Below are positions 24,645-35,380 of a DNA stretch of 64,000 nt, in pieces; the first letter of the stretch is position 1; the number at the start of each line of letters is the position of its first letter. Location of the stretch: NCBI RefSeq assembly GCF_003289945.1, contig NZ_QMBP01000006.1, positions 186,001 through 250,000 on the forward strand, written 5' to 3'. The notes under the pieces are model-generated. The model made no database searches. It was not told the DNA's origin and was given only the letters and a program-made list of their open reading frames with translations. The stretch comes from Mesorhizobium hawassense. Lineage in GTDB: Bacteria > Pseudomonadota > Alphaproteobacteria > Rhizobiales > Rhizobiaceae. The position numbers were made by a program, and so were the translations under genes.

Positions 24645-25576
24645 GCGCGGCACCCGCGGTTGCCGCGCTCGACTGGGGCACGACGCGGCTCCGGGCCTGG
24701 CTGCTCGACGGAGCGGGCAAGGTGCTCGCCGAGCGGCGCGGCGACGACGGGCTGATCACCGCCCGCGAAATAGGTTTTGCCAAGGTGCTGGAAGGCCATC
24801 TTGCCGCCATGGGCGCGCCGGAAACGCTGCCGGTGATCATCTGCGGCATGGCCGGCTCCCGGCAAGGCTGGATCGAGGCGCCTTATGTCACCGTGCCGGC
24901 GCCGATCGGCGCCATTTTGCGCGGCGCCGCCCGCATCGAGCACTCGAGCCGCGACATCCGCATCGTGCCTGGTCTCGCCCAGCGCCTGGCCGATGCGCCC
25001 GATGTGATGCGCGGCGAGGAAACCCAACTTGCCGGCGCCGGTTTGCCGGCAAAGGGGCGCCACCTCGTCTGCATGCCCGGCACGCATTCGAAATGGGTCG
25101 CGGTCGAGGACGGCGCGGTCGCGGGCTTCGGCACCTGGCCGACCGGCGAGCTGTTTTCGGTGCTCGCCGCGCATTCGATCCTAAAACATTCGCTGGGCGA
25201 GCATCCGGCGCCGGTCGCCGCCGACAGCCCGTTTTTCCGCCAATGGTGCGGCCAAGCTCTGCGCGAGGGCGGCGACGTCACCTCGAAACTGTTCGCCATC
25301 CGCGCGGCCGGGCTCCTGCAGGATTTGAAGCCGGATGAAGCGGCGGCCTGCCTGTCCGGACTTTTGCTCGGCGGCGAGATCGCCTCGGCAAGGCGTCGCT
25401 ATGGCGCCGGCGAAACGCCGATGGTGCTGGTCGCCTCCGGCGCGCTGGCGACGCTTTACGGCGCGGCGCTCGACCTCGCCGGCCTTGCCTTCCGCACCGT
25501 CGACGCCGATGAAGCGGTGCGCGCCGGCCTTGTCGAGGCCGCTCGCGAGAACGGCATGATTGGAGACGCCCAGTGA
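24641..25576 (+). CDS. dgoK: 2-dehydro-3-deoxygalactonokinase
   Basis: 311 residues from GTG 24641, preceded by GGAGGT. Phosphorylates 2-keto-3-deoxygalactonate for the aldolase encoded next. Family marks: VAALDWGTTRLRAWLLDGAG (ATPase-fold phosphate loop), ICGMAGSRQGWIEAPYV, VCMPGTHSKWVAVEDG, TGELFSVLAAHSIL, and the C-terminal LVASGALATLYGAAL. Overlaps the genes on both sides by 4 bases, so expression is coupled. Length normal. Confidence 0.92.
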   Translation: MSAAPAVAALDWGTTRLRAWLLDGAGKVLAERRGDDGLITAREIGFAKVLEGHLAAMGAPETLPVIICGMAGSRQGWIEAPYVTVPAPIGAILRGAARIEHSSRDIRIVPGLAQRLADAPDVMRGEETQLAGAGLPAKGRHLVCMPGTHSKWVAVEDGAVAGFGTWPTGELFSVLAAHSILKHSLGEHPAPVAADSPFFRQWCGQALREGGDVTSKLFAIRAAGLLQDLKPDEAAACLSGLLLGGEIASARRRYGAGETPMVLVASGALATLYGAALDLAGLAFRTVDADEAVRAGLVEAARENGMIGDAQ

Positions 25577-26208
25577 CACAGACCGCAGTCTTCCCGAAAC
25601 TCAAGCGTGGCCTCGTCGCCATCCTGCGCGGTTTGAAACCCTCCGAGGCCGTGGCGATCGGCCGAGCAATCCATGATGCCGGCATAGAGGCAATAGAGGT
25701 GCCGCTCAATTCGCCGGAGCCGTTCGTCTCCATCGCCGATCTGGTCAAGACGCTGCCGCAAACGGCGCTCATCGGCGCCGGCACGGTGCTGACCGCCGCT
25801 GATGTCGATGCCTTGCACAAGGCCGGCGGGCGCCTGCTGGTCAGCCCCAACATCGATGCCGGGGTCATGGGCCGCGCCATGCATCACGGCATGGTGACCA
25901 TGCCCGGCGTGTTCACGCCGACCGAGGCTTTTCAGGCCATAAAACTCGGCGCCTCGGCGCTGAAATTCTTCCCTGCAAGTGTGCTGGGCGCGAGCGGCAT
26001 TGCCGCAATCCGCGCGGTGCTGCCGGCAACCACCCTGATCGGCGCCGTCGGCGGCGTTTCCGACAAGGATTTTGCCGGCTACAAGGCGGTCGGCGTCACT
26101 GTTTTCGGCCTGGGATCCAGCCTGTTCAAGCCTGGGATGAGCGTCGACGACGTGGCGTGCCGCGCCCGCGCAGCGGTCGCCGCCTGGGATGAAGCCTTCG
26201 GAGGATAG
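25573..26208 (+). CDS. dgoA: 2-dehydro-3-deoxy-6-phosphogalactonate aldolase
   Basis: 211 residues from GTG 25573. Class I KDPG/KDPGal aldolase: VAILRGLKPSEAVAIGRAIH, EVPLNSPEPFVSI (Glu catalytic region), LIGAGTVLTAADVD, LLVSPNIDAGVM, MPGVFTPTEAFQAIKLGASA, and Schiff-base lysine region LKFFPASVLGASG. Cleaves the phosphorylated keto-deoxy acid to pyruvate and glyceraldehyde 3-phosphate. GTGA overlap with dgoK supports the assignment as the galactonate rather than gluconate enzyme. Confidence 0.92.
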   Translation: MTQTAVFPKLKRGLVAILRGLKPSEAVAIGRAIHDAGIEAIEVPLNSPEPFVSIADLVKTLPQTALIGAGTVLTAADVDALHKAGGRLLVSPNIDAGVMGRAMHHGMVTMPGVFTPTEAFQAIKLGASALKFFPASVLGASGIAAIRAVLPATTLIGAVGGVSDKDFAGYKAVGVTVFGLGSSLFKPGMSVDDVACRARAAVAAWDEAFGG

Positions 26209-26210
26209 CA

Positions 26211-27083
26211 ATGAACGGCGTTTCGGTTTTTTCCGACCATATCTGCGAGCTCGGCGAAGGCCCGAGCTACGATCCCGCCACCGACACGCTGTTCTGGTTC
26301 GACATCGTCAACGGCAAGCTCTTGGAAAAGCCGCTCGCCGGGGCGTTGAAGGTGCATGATCTCGGCGTCATGGCCAGCGCCATCGCCGTCATCGATGACG
26401 ACCGCCAGCTCATCGCCACCGAGATAGGCCTGCAGGTCCGGGACGTGAAAACCGGCAAGCTGACGCTGCACACGCCGATCGAGGCCGACAATCCGCTCAC
26501 CCGCTCCAACGATTCCCGCGTCCATCCCTGCGGCGCCTTCTGGACCGGCACGATGGGCAAAGGCGAGGAAAAGGGTGCCGGCTCGATCTACTGGTTCTTC
26601 AAGGGCGAATTGCGCCGGCTGTTTTCCGACATCACCGTCTCGAACTCGATCTGTTTTTCGCAAGACGGCGCGACCGCCTATTACACCGACACCGCGACCG
26701 GCTTTCTGATGCGCGTCGCCTGCGATCCGGCTACTGGCCTGCCGACAGGCGAGCCGAAAGTCTTCGTCGACCATCGTTCTTCGAAAGGCTATGTCGACGG
26801 CTCGGTCGTCGACCGCGACGGTGTGCTGTGGAACGCCGTCTGGGGCGGCAGCGCGGTGAAGGCTTATGCTCCGGACGGCAAGCTGCTGCGCGAGATTGCG
26901 ATGCCGGCAACGCAAGCGTCCTGTCCGGCCTTCATCGGCCAAAAGGCCGACCGCATGGCGGTGACCTCTGCCTGGAAAGGCAAGGATGAGATGCAGCGCA
27001 AGCTCGACCCGCAGGCCGGCATGACCTTCCTGCTCGATATCCCGGTCAACGGCCGCTTCGATCCGCGCGTGCTAATCGCCTGA
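26211..27083 (+). CDS. SMP-30/gluconolactonase-family sugar lactonase
   Basis: 290 residues, 2 bases after dgoA. Six-bladed propeller of the SMP-30/LRE family: LGEGPSYDPATDTLFWFDIV (first metal Glu), NDSRVHPCGAFWTGTMG, SNSICFSQDGATAYYTDTAT (metal Asn), and DGSVVDRDGVLWNAVWGGSA (metal Asp). Hydrolyses aldonolactones with a divalent metal. In this operon it should open the lactone made by the SDR. No galactonate dehydratase is in the window, so the pathway must be completed elsewhere. Confidence 0.9.
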   Translation: MNGVSVFSDHICELGEGPSYDPATDTLFWFDIVNGKLLEKPLAGALKVHDLGVMASAIAVIDDDRQLIATEIGLQVRDVKTGKLTLHTPIEADNPLTRSNDSRVHPCGAFWTGTMGKGEEKGAGSIYWFFKGELRRLFSDITVSNSICFSQDGATAYYTDTATGFLMRVACDPATGLPTGEPKVFVDHRSSKGYVDGSVVDRDGVLWNAVWGGSAVKAYAPDGKLLREIAMPATQASCPAFIGQKADRMAVTSAWKGKDEMQRKLDPQAGMTFLLDIPVNGRFDPRVLIA

Positions 27084-27145
27084 TCGTTGTCACGCAACCG
27101 CCCGCGCCGGTCGGTTTCCCGCAAGCCGATTGCAACGGTCATGCG

Positions 27146-28237
27146 ATGGTAGCGCCTGATTTTGATCCCGGGCCATCCATGCCGCGCCGCTATCCGAAGC
27201 TGATCCTCGTCTACGAGCCCGAAAAAGCCTGCTTCGACCGGCTGGTCGCCAGCGGCCATGCGCCGGAGCGTGCTTTGGAAATCTCGTCTTATCTGGCGCA
27301 GTCGACCGACCTGGCCCCAGAATTCGACGCGTTGGCAGCCGCCTGCGACAAACGCGGCGTCGCCTTCGCGCCGGTCCAATTGGATGATGCTGCAAGCGCC
27401 TTCGCTGAGACCAACCCGAACGTCTCCCTGGTCTGGACGCTGACCGACGGCATTGCCTATTTCCGCGGTGGCGCGGCACCGGCAATGGCGCGGCTGAATG
27501 GCCTGCGCACCATCGGCGCCGACGATTCGCTGTTCGCGCTCTGCCAGGACAAGCTTCGCTCCGGCGCGGTGCTCGGCGCGCTCGGCCTGCCGGCGCCGCA
27601 GGCGGGCCGAGCGCGCAACGGCGAATGGCTGGTCGAGCCGCCCGCCTCGTCCGCCGGCTGGTTCGTCAAGCCGAACCGGCTCGGCGCCAAGATCGGCATC
27701 TGGCCGGATTCGCGCATCGCCGATCTCGGCCATGCGCTGGAGCTTAGCCGGCGTGTCTTTGCCCACTATCGCGACGACGTCGTCGTGCAGCCCTATGTTG
27801 CCGGCCGCAACGTGCGCGCGAGCTTCCTGGGAGTGAGGCCCGAAACCGGCGTCGAGGCGCTCGGTATCTTCTTTGTCGATTCCGGCGGCGATTTCCAGAC
27901 CATGGCCGACTCGATGGCGCTGTACGGCGAGACCGGTCAGGCCGCCAAGGATGCCGGAACCTATGCCGAGCCGGAGCTCGAGCCGGTCGGCGCAAGCCAG
28001 CCGGCCGCCGACCGGAAAATCCGCGCCATCGCGCAAAGGCTGATCGACGGCCTCGGCCTGCGGGACGTCTTTTCCGTCGATTTCCGGGTCGAGCCCGACG
28101 ATACCGTCCACCTCATCGAGTTCGAAGTCTGTCCTGGTCTGCCCTGCTTCGATTTCCGCGACTATTGCCGCAGGCAATGGGGCATGAGCCTTGCCGACGC
28201 GATGGCCGAGACGGCCGCCAACAGGTTGCTCCGTTAG
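27146..28237 (+). CDS. ATP-grasp protein of unknown substrate
   Basis: 363 residues (start at 27146, or 27179, neither with a clear ribosome site). D-Ala-D-Ala-ligase-like layout: N-terminal domain PKLILVYEPEKACFDRLVAS, central ALCQDKLRSGAVLGALGLPA, ATP-binding WFVKPNRLGAKIGIWPDSRI and VVVQPYVAGRNVRASFLGVR, and metal-binding end VHLIEFEVCPGLPCFDFRDY. The family ligates carboxyl to amino groups, but nothing nearby identifies the substrate. The intergenic repeat at 28236 contributes the last base of its stop context. Confidence 0.75.
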   Translation: MVAPDFDPGPSMPRRYPKLILVYEPEKACFDRLVASGHAPERALEISSYLAQSTDLAPEFDALAAACDKRGVAFAPVQLDDAASAFAETNPNVSLVWTLTDGIAYFRGGAAPAMARLNGLRTIGADDSLFALCQDKLRSGAVLGALGLPAPQAGRARNGEWLVEPPASSAGWFVKPNRLGAKIGIWPDSRIADLGHALELSRRVFAHYRDDVVVQPYVAGRNVRASFLGVRPETGVEALGIFFVDSGGDFQTMADSMALYGETGQAAKDAGTYAEPELEPVGASQPAADRKIRAIAQRLIDGLGLRDVFSVDFRVEPDDTVHLIEFEVCPGLPCFDFRDYCRRQWGMSLADAMAETAANRLLR

Positions 28238-28340
28238 AGCAATTCCAGGAAAAGTGTGAGCGGTTTTCCGTCCGGAATTGCGTCAAAACAAAGAGATAGA
28301 GCGGTTCGCCGTTTCCGTGAAACGGTGAAACGCTTTAGAG
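28236..28340. repeat. dispersed intergenic repeat family A, copy 1
   Basis: Starts AGAGCAATTCCAGG, contains GGAATTGCGTCAAAACAAAG (inverted arms GCAATTCC/GGAATTGC), and ends in a second hairpin (CGTTTCCGTGAAACG) and GCTTTAGAG. Further copies are at 38494, 40447, 56491 and 62377. It fills the space between two convergent genes and overlaps both stop codons. Confidence 0.85.
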
Positions 28341-28622
28341 TCCTTCTACCAGCACGATCTCGCCATCGGCCACTTTCTGGCGGATGGCGACGGCCCGCTG
28401 GTATTCCGGCGAGTGGTAGCAGTCATGCGCCGCCGCAAGCGACTCGAACTCGATGATGACGTTGCGGGCGCGCCCAGGCCCTTCGACCTTCTCGTGCTCG
28501 CCGCCGCGCGCTAGAAACTTCACGCCGAAGCGGTCGAAGGCGAGCTTGGCGGCCGCGACATAGTCCTTGTAGCCCTCCGGATCACGCACATCGACCCGGG
28601 CGATCCAATATCCCTTTGGCAT
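28335..28622 (-). CDS. DUF1330 family protein
   Basis: 95 residues from ATG 28622 after AGGAG. MPKGYWIARVDVRDPEGYKD, FGVKFLARGGEHEKVEG, IIEFESLAAAHDCYHSPEYQ and RAVAIRQKVADGEIVLVEG are the conserved DUF1330 pattern (ferredoxin-like fold, dimeric alpha/beta barrel relatives). Function unknown; cytoplasmic. It lies 40 bases downstream of pyrF on the same strand. Confidence 0.9.
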   Translation of the reverse strand: MPKGYWIARVDVRDPEGYKDYVAAAKLAFDRFGVKFLARGGEHEKVEGPGRARNVIIEFESLAAAHDCYHSPEYQRAVAIRQKVADGEIVLVEGL

Positions 28623-28662
28623 TCTTTTTCTCCTGGTTGTGTTGTCCGAATGAGGGCCGGCG

Positions 28663-29346
28663 CTACGCGGATTGCATTTCGGCGAGGATCGCCTCGGCCG
28701 CCGCCCGCCTGTCCGGCGCGGAGACGATGGGCCGGCCGACGACGAGGTGGCTGGAGCCGTTGCGGATCGCCTGCGCCGGCGACACCACGCGTTTCTGGTC
28801 GCCATGGTCGCTGCCCGACGGCCGGATGCCCGGCGTCACCACCGCCATGTCGGGGCCGACGATCCGGCGCACCGCTTCCGCCTCCTCCGCCGAGCAGACG
28901 ATGCCGCCCATGCCGGCATGCAGCGCCTGCTCGGAGCGCCTGAGCACCAGCGTGTGTGGGTCGTATTCATAGCCGGCGTCGATCATGTCCTGCTCGTCCA
29001 TCGAGGTCAGCACCGTCACCCCGAGCAGGCACAGATCGCTGCCCTTGGCCGCCGCGACCGCTGCCTTCATGGCTTTGGGGTAGGCATGGAGCGTCAGCAT
29101 CGAGACACCCATCTTGACGATGTTTTCGACACCCTTGGCCACCGTGTTGTCGATGTCGAGCAGCTTCATGTCGAGGAACACTTTCGTGCCGCCGCTCGCC
29201 AATTCCCGGGCGAAGTCCAGTCCGCCGGCGAAGGCGAGCTGGTAGCCGATCTTGTAGAAGGAAATGCTGCCTTCGAGCTCGCGCACCGCTCTCTCGGCGT
29301 CCTTCAGCGTCGGCAGGTCGAGCCCGACGATCAGCCTGTCCCGCAT
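28663..29346 (-). CDS. pyrF: orotidine 5'-phosphate decarboxylase
   Basis: 227 residues. ATG 29346 is chosen because GGAGG lies 8 bases before it inside the longer frame. Converts OMP to UMP, the last step of de novo pyrimidine synthesis. Motifs: [15 protein letters not shown], the catalytic Asp-Lys-Asp set in [28 protein letters not shown], and phosphate loop [16 protein letters not shown]. It follows a flavin reductase gene by 23 bases, probably one transcript. Confidence 0.95.
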   Translation of the reverse strand: MRDRLIVGLDLPTLKDAERAVRELEGSISFYKIGYQLAFAGGLDFARELASGGTKVFLDMKLLDIDNTVAKGVENIVKMGVSMLTLHAYPKAMKAAVAAAKGSDLCLLGVTVLTSMDEQDMIDAGYEYDPHTLVLRRSEQALHAGMGGIVCSAEEAEAVRRIVGPDMAVVTPGIRPSGSDHGDQKRVVSPAQAIRNGSSHLVVGRPIVSAPDRRAAAEAILAEMQSA

Positions 29347-29369
29347 CGTGTCGGCCTCCGCGAAATGCA

Positions 29370-29966
29370 TCACGCCTCGATCCGGGTCGACAGCATGCGC
29401 GAGGTTTCGATCAGTGTACGGCATACGCGCTCCATCGATTGGTGTAGTCTGTCGTCCCTGAATTGTCCGTCCTCGGCGAAAGCTTCACGGGCCTCGGAGA
29501 CCGAGCATTCCGGCGTGATCACCTCCATCTGGCAGCGCACCAGCACCGCGCGCAGATGGTTGATGCAGCGTATGCCGGCAAACTTGCCTTCCGAGGATGA
29601 GCAGAGCCCCGCCGGCTTGCCGGCGAGCGGCCGGAACGTATGGCTGCCGTCGCGCCGTATCCGGCTCACCCAGTCGATCGAGTTCTTCAGCAGCGGCGGG
29701 ATCGAGCCGTTATATTCGGGCGTCGCGATCAGCAGCCCGTCATGCGCGGCGATCTGGCGGCCGAGCTTGGCGGCATTCTCGGGGATGCCTTCTTCCTTTT
29801 CGAGGTCCTCGTCCATGATCGGCAGCGGATAGTCGCCGAGCGAGATGCGGGTCACCTCCGCGCCCTGCATGGCGAGCTCCTTTTGCGCCACATCGGCGGT
29901 CCGGCCGCTAAAAGCGCCGGTCCGGACCGAGCCGGCGAAGACGAGGATTCTTGGGATTACTGCCAT
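29370..29966 (-). CDS. NADPH-dependent FMN reductase-like flavoprotein
   Basis: 198 residues from ATG 29966 after AAGGGTGG. Flavodoxin-like fold: [20 protein letters not shown] (FMN phosphate loop), [36 protein letters not shown] (the conserved PEYN motif), and [19 protein letters not shown]. Members reduce FMN, quinones or azo compounds with NADPH. Substrate undefined. First gene of the pyrF transcript. Confidence 0.9.
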   Translation of the reverse strand: MAVIPRILVFAGSVRTGAFSGRTADVAQKELAMQGAEVTRISLGDYPLPIMDEDLEKEEGIPENAAKLGRQIAAHDGLLIATPEYNGSIPPLLKNSIDWVSRIRRDGSHTFRPLAGKPAGLCSSSEGKFAGIRCINHLRAVLVRCQMEVITPECSVSEAREAFAEDGQFRDDRLHQSMERVCRTLIETSRMLSTRIEA

Positions 29967-30074
29967 CGGCCACCCTTGTTCCAGGACAGGTATCGCCAAG
30001 AGGCATTCAAATCAACGAGCGGGTGGCAGAAATCAAAGCCGATTTTGGCGACATGCGCCTGCAGGGTGCGTCGA

Positions 30075-30195
30075 GATTCAGGTCAGGCCGAGCCGAAAAT
30101 GGTGGGTCCGAGAACCGGAGCGGAGCGTACTTTTTGTACGTGAGCACCGGAAGCGCAGGAATCCGCCATTTGCAGGCCGGCCTCACCTGAATATC
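30075..30195. repeat. large palindromic intergenic element
   Basis: A 121-base imperfect inverted repeat. The arms begin GATTCAGGT and end ACCTGAATATC, with several matching blocks inward (CAGGCCG / CGGCCT; AATGGTGGGTCC / GGAATCCGCCATT), closing on CGTACTTTTTGTACG at 30125-30139. It would form one long hairpin or cruciform. It lies between the flavin reductase and pmtA; the layout matches rhizobial palindromic repeats. Confidence 0.75.
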
Positions 30196-30203
30196 GGCGC
30201 GCC

Positions 30204-30809
30204 CTAATGCGACGGGCGCCGGTAGATCCAAAGCTGCGTCGGCGGAATGTTGCGGAAGATGAAATCGAAATGCTCGACCGTGTAGTCGCCGCGCCCGGCC
30301 GGGATCGGCGACAGCGGACCGTAGGTCAGCTGCACGATCGGCCTTCCATGCGGAATGCGGTCGAGCAGGCTTTCGATATAGGCAATGCGCTGGGCGACCG
30401 GGAAATTGAGCAATGGCACGCCGGAGACGACCGAATCGAACACCGTGTCGCGCTTGTCGCCGAGCGTGGCGTCGAGGTTGAAGGCGTCGCCCTCGATGAC
30501 GTTGACGCCCGGATAGAGCCCGCGCAGATGGCGCACGAAGTCGGTCGAGTATTCGACCGCGTAGAGGTTTTCGGGCTTCACGCCCAGGGCGAGGATGGCG
30601 CGGGTGATGACGCCGGTGCCGGGCCCGACCTCCAGGACCGGCAGGCCCGATCTCGGATTGACGATCGAGGCCATCTTGCGGGCGGTGATTGAACTCGTGG
30701 GGACGATCGAGCCGACCGTTTTCGGTTTGTCGATCCAGCCTTTGAAGAACTTCAGCTCGTCGTCGAATTTTTCCGCCAGCGCTTTGCGCAATCCGGGACT
30801 ACGTGCCAT
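30204..30809 (-). CDS. pmtA: phospholipid N-methyltransferase (PmtA type)
   Basis: 201 residues from ATG 30809 with GAGGAGA 7 bases upstream. SAM-dependent methyltransferase: motif I VLEVGPGTGVITRAILALGV, acidic YAVEYSTDFVRHL, and VNVIEGDAFNLDATLG. Length and sequence correspond to the Sinorhizobium PmtA type, which methylates phosphatidylethanolamine to phosphatidylcholine at the inner membrane, a lipid needed for symbiosis. The position directly downstream of dnaJ is also the rhizobial arrangement. Confidence 0.85.
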   Translation of the reverse strand: MARSPGLRKALAEKFDDELKFFKGWIDKPKTVGSIVPTSSITARKMASIVNPRSGLPVLEVGPGTGVITRAILALGVKPENLYAVEYSTDFVRHLRGLYPGVNVIEGDAFNLDATLGDKRDTVFDSVVSGVPLLNFPVAQRIAYIESLLDRIPHGRPIVQLTYGPLSPIPAGRGDYTVEHFDFIFRNIPPTQLWIYRRPSH

Positions 30810-30954
30810 GCGAGCTCTCCTCAATGCTCAGCCCCCGATCCGCTACTTAGCAGTTGGGTGGGACAAGGCAAGGCATCGTTCTGGCATAAGGTGTTGATGA
30901 CGCTTGGGAAGCGCCCGCATCTCCCGATGCCGGTGCCAAATACGGACACGATCA

Positions 30955-32085
30955 TCAGCCTTCGCCGAACGACTCGAAGAAGTCCTTCATGCGGGCGAAA
31001 AAGCCGCTCGACTGGGGCGAGTTGTCCTTCGAGGACAGCTGCTCGAACTCTTCCAGCAGCTCGCGCTGGCGACGCGAAAGGTTCTGCGGCGTCTCGACCG
31101 CGGTCTGGATGTAGAGGTCCCCGACATTGGGCTGGCGCAGCACCGGCATGCCCTTGCCCTTCAGCCGGAACTGGCGGCCGTTCTGCGTTCCTTCGGTGAC
31201 CTTCACCTTGGTCTGGGTGCCGTCGAGCGTGGTGACCTCGAACGAGCCGCCAAGGGCGGCCGTCGTCATCGAGATCGGCACCTTGCAATAGAGATCGGCG
31301 CCGTCGCGCTGGAAGAATTCATGCGGCTTCACCGCCAGGAAGATGTAGAGGTCGCCGGAAGGCCCGCCGCGCAGGCCGGCCTCGCCCTCATTGGCCAGCC
31401 GGATGCGGGTACCGTCCTCGATGCCGGCCGGAATGTTGACCGACAGCGAGCGCTCCTCGGTGACGCGGCCCTGGCCGGCGCATTTCGGGCAAGGGTCCTT
31501 GATCGTCTGGCCACGGCCCTGGCATTGCGGGCAGGTGCGCTCGATGGAGAAGAAGCCTTGCGTGGCGCGCACTTTGCCGTGGCCATGGCACATCGAGCAG
31601 GTCACCGGCTGCGTGCCGGGCTTGGCGCCGCTGCCGGAACATTCCGAGCAGGAGATCGAGGCCGGCACGCGGATCTGCGCCGTCTTGCCGGAGAAGGCTT
31701 CTTCCAGCGTGATTTCCATGTTGTATCGCAGATCGGCGCCGCGCTCGCGGCCGCCGGAGGAACGGCGCTGCCGGCCGCCCATCATGTCGCCGAAGATATC
31801 CTCGAAGATGTCGGCGAAGCCGCCGGCGCCAAAGCCGTGCGCGGCGCCGTTCATGCCGCCCTGCTCGAAGGCAGCGTGGCCGAAACGGTCATAGGCGGCG
31901 CGCTTCTGCGGGTCCTTCAGCGTCTCGTAGGCTTCGTTGATTTCCTTGAACTTGTGCTCGCAGGCATGGTCGCCGGGATTGCGGTCGGGATGGAACTGCA
32001 TGGCGAGCTTACGGAAAGCGCTCTTGAGTTCCTTTTCGTCGGCGCCTTTTTGCACGCCCAGCGTTTCGTAGAAATCAGCTTTCAT
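30955..32085 (-). CDS. dnaJ: chaperone DnaJ
   Basis: 376 residues, full length. J domain 1-70 with FHPDRNPGD (HPD), Gly-rich linker with [20 protein letters not shown], then four zinc repeats ([32 protein letters not shown]), two substrate-binding beta domains and a C-terminal dimerisation helix. Delivers unfolded proteins to DnaK and stimulates its ATPase. It is 222 bases downstream of dnaK with a terminator between them, so it may have its own promoter. Confidence 0.97.
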   Translation of the reverse strand: MKADFYETLGVQKGADEKELKSAFRKLAMQFHPDRNPGDHACEHKFKEINEAYETLKDPQKRAAYDRFGHAAFEQGGMNGAAHGFGAGGFADIFEDIFGDMMGGRQRRSSGGRERGADLRYNMEITLEEAFSGKTAQIRVPASISCSECSGSGAKPGTQPVTCSMCHGHGKVRATQGFFSIERTCPQCQGRGQTIKDPCPKCAGQGRVTEERSLSVNIPAGIEDGTRIRLANEGEAGLRGGPSGDLYIFLAVKPHEFFQRDGADLYCKVPISMTTAALGGSFEVTTLDGTQTKVKVTEGTQNGRQFRLKGKGMPVLRQPNVGDLYIQTAVETPQNLSRRQRELLEEFEQLSSKDNSPQSSGFFARMKDFFESFGEG

Positions 32086-32253
32086 TTTTTCCCGCTGTCC
32101 GGATGCTCAATGTCTTCAAGCATTGTTGGCGACGTTTGCCGGCACGTTCTTGGATTTAGGAGCGATGTTTCCCGGATGCTAGTACTAAGCGGGGCTCGCT
32201 CCGGGTTTTTCCGTCACTTTTTCGAACGGGCCCGTACTTTTTCAACGAAGGTT

Positions 32254-32286
32254 GCAAAAAAGCCCGGCTTTGCGCCGGGCTTTTGC
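32254..32286 (-). terminator. rho-independent terminator after dnaK
   Basis: On the minus strand AAAGCCCGGC pairs with GCCGGGCTTT around a short loop, followed by TTTTTGC. It lies 22 bases beyond the dnaK stop and separates dnaK from dnaJ. Confidence 0.8.
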
Positions 32287-32307
32287 ACCTATCCGCCGTC
32301 AGCCGGC

Positions 32308-34224
<1,917 letters not shown>

Positions 34225-34343
34225 TGTTCTAGTCTCTCCTCTAAGCAGGCTCTCAGGACCCTTCAAAAGGCGTTCCGACGAAAGCCCCTGTTCACAAGAA
34301 ATCCCGTCCCGGTTCCCGCTTTTAGGGGCCGGACGGCTTGGCG

Positions 34344-34375
34344 CGTATATAAGAACAGCCGACACGGGGCGCAAG
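34344..34375 (-). promoter_or_regulatory. probable RpoH-type promoter of dnaK
   Basis: Minus strand CTTGCG (34375-34370) and, after a 16-base spacer, CTTATATACG (34353-34344). The -10 part fits the alphaproteobacterial heat-shock pattern CYTATnTnnG and the -35 keeps CTTG. It predicts a roughly 110-base leader for dnaK. Confidence 0.55.
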
Positions 34376-34512
34376 CATTCTGCGCAAGCTGTCTGCGATC
34401 CGTGTACACAGTGGGGAAAAGGCCTAAATCGCGCATATCGCAGCGGATTTGCCGTCACGAGCGGCCGGGATCGCCGAATCCGGCGCCGGCAAAAACGTCG
34501 CAGCCATCGGGA

Positions 34513-35307
34513 TCAGTCCCGAAAAGCCTGCCGGCAAAGCGTCTGGAGGCTTGGAAACACGTTCCTTCCGCCGGTGATCACCCGGGTCCCTTTGCCGATC
34601 ACGGTCATGGGGTCCGCCTTGAGCACCGTGCCGCCGGCCTCCTCGACCAGCAGCATGCCGGCGAGACAGTCCCAGGCGTTCATGTGCTCTTCGACATAAC
34701 CGAGCAGCCGGCCGGAAGCCGCATAGGCAAGCATCAGCGCCCCTGAGGCATTGCGGTAGAAGACGCCGCCCTCCGCCAATATCAGGGTGAGGAGCACGAC
34801 GACATTCTTGGTCGAGCCGCGGTTGGAGAGCCCGGTCCCGACCGAGCCCTCGGAAAGCGATGCCGCATCGCTGGCCTTGATCGGCTTGCCGTTGAGAAAA
34901 GCGCCGCCGCCAAGGCGGCCGTGGAACGTCTCGTCGGTCGAGGGTTCATGGATGACGCCGACAACCGTCTCGCCATCCCGCGCGCAGGCGATCACCACGC
35001 ACCAGGCGGGAATGCCGCGCACGAAATTGGCGGTGCCGTCGATCGGGTCGATCACCCAGACATGACCCGTCGTTCCGGTGACAGCTGCGTGCTCCTCGCC
35101 GACGATGCCGTCGTTCGGATAGGTCGCGGCGACCGCCGCGCGAATGAACAGCTCGACCTCGCGATCGCCTTCGGAGACCAGGTCCTGATGACCCTTGCTC
35201 TCGACGGTCAGATTGTCGAGGTCGCGAAAATATTTGAGCCCCAGCTCGCCGGCGCGCCGCGCCAGGTCGATGGCAAAATGCATGCGATCGTCGAGATCAT
35301 GGGTCAC
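34513..35307 (-). CDS. inositol monophosphatase-family phosphatase
   Basis: 264 residues. Metal-binding motif 1 GIVGEEH, motif 2 VWVIDPIDGTANFVRGIPAW and motif 3 HMNAWDCLAGMLLVEEAGGT are all intact, so it is a Mg-dependent, Li-sensitive type phosphatase. Family substrates include inositol monophosphates, fructose 1,6-bisphosphate, histidinol phosphate and 3'(2'),5'-bisphosphate nucleosides; which applies cannot be told. It is monocistronic, just upstream of the dnaK promoter region on the same strand. Confidence 0.9.
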   Translation of the reverse strand: MTHDLDDRMHFAIDLARRAGELGLKYFRDLDNLTVESKGHQDLVSEGDREVELFIRAAVAATYPNDGIVGEEHAAVTGTTGHVWVIDPIDGTANFVRGIPAWCVVIACARDGETVVGVIHEPSTDETFHGRLGGGAFLNGKPIKASDAASLSEGSVGTGLSNRGSTKNVVVLLTLILAEGGVFYRNASGALMLAYAASGRLLGYVEEHMNAWDCLAGMLLVEEAGGTVLKADPMTVIGKGTRVITGGRNVFPSLQTLCRQAFRD

Positions 35308-35380
35308 GGAAAAGCTCTCTGTGAGGGAGGGGCACTCCGCCCTTAGCAGAGCAATATGTCAGGCAAAAGCGGCGCTGCGA

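Noticed and set aside
30007-30231. 74-codon minus-strand frame across the palindromic element
   Set aside because: It is created by the inverted repeat; such frames recur wherever this element type occurs and are unlikely to be genes.
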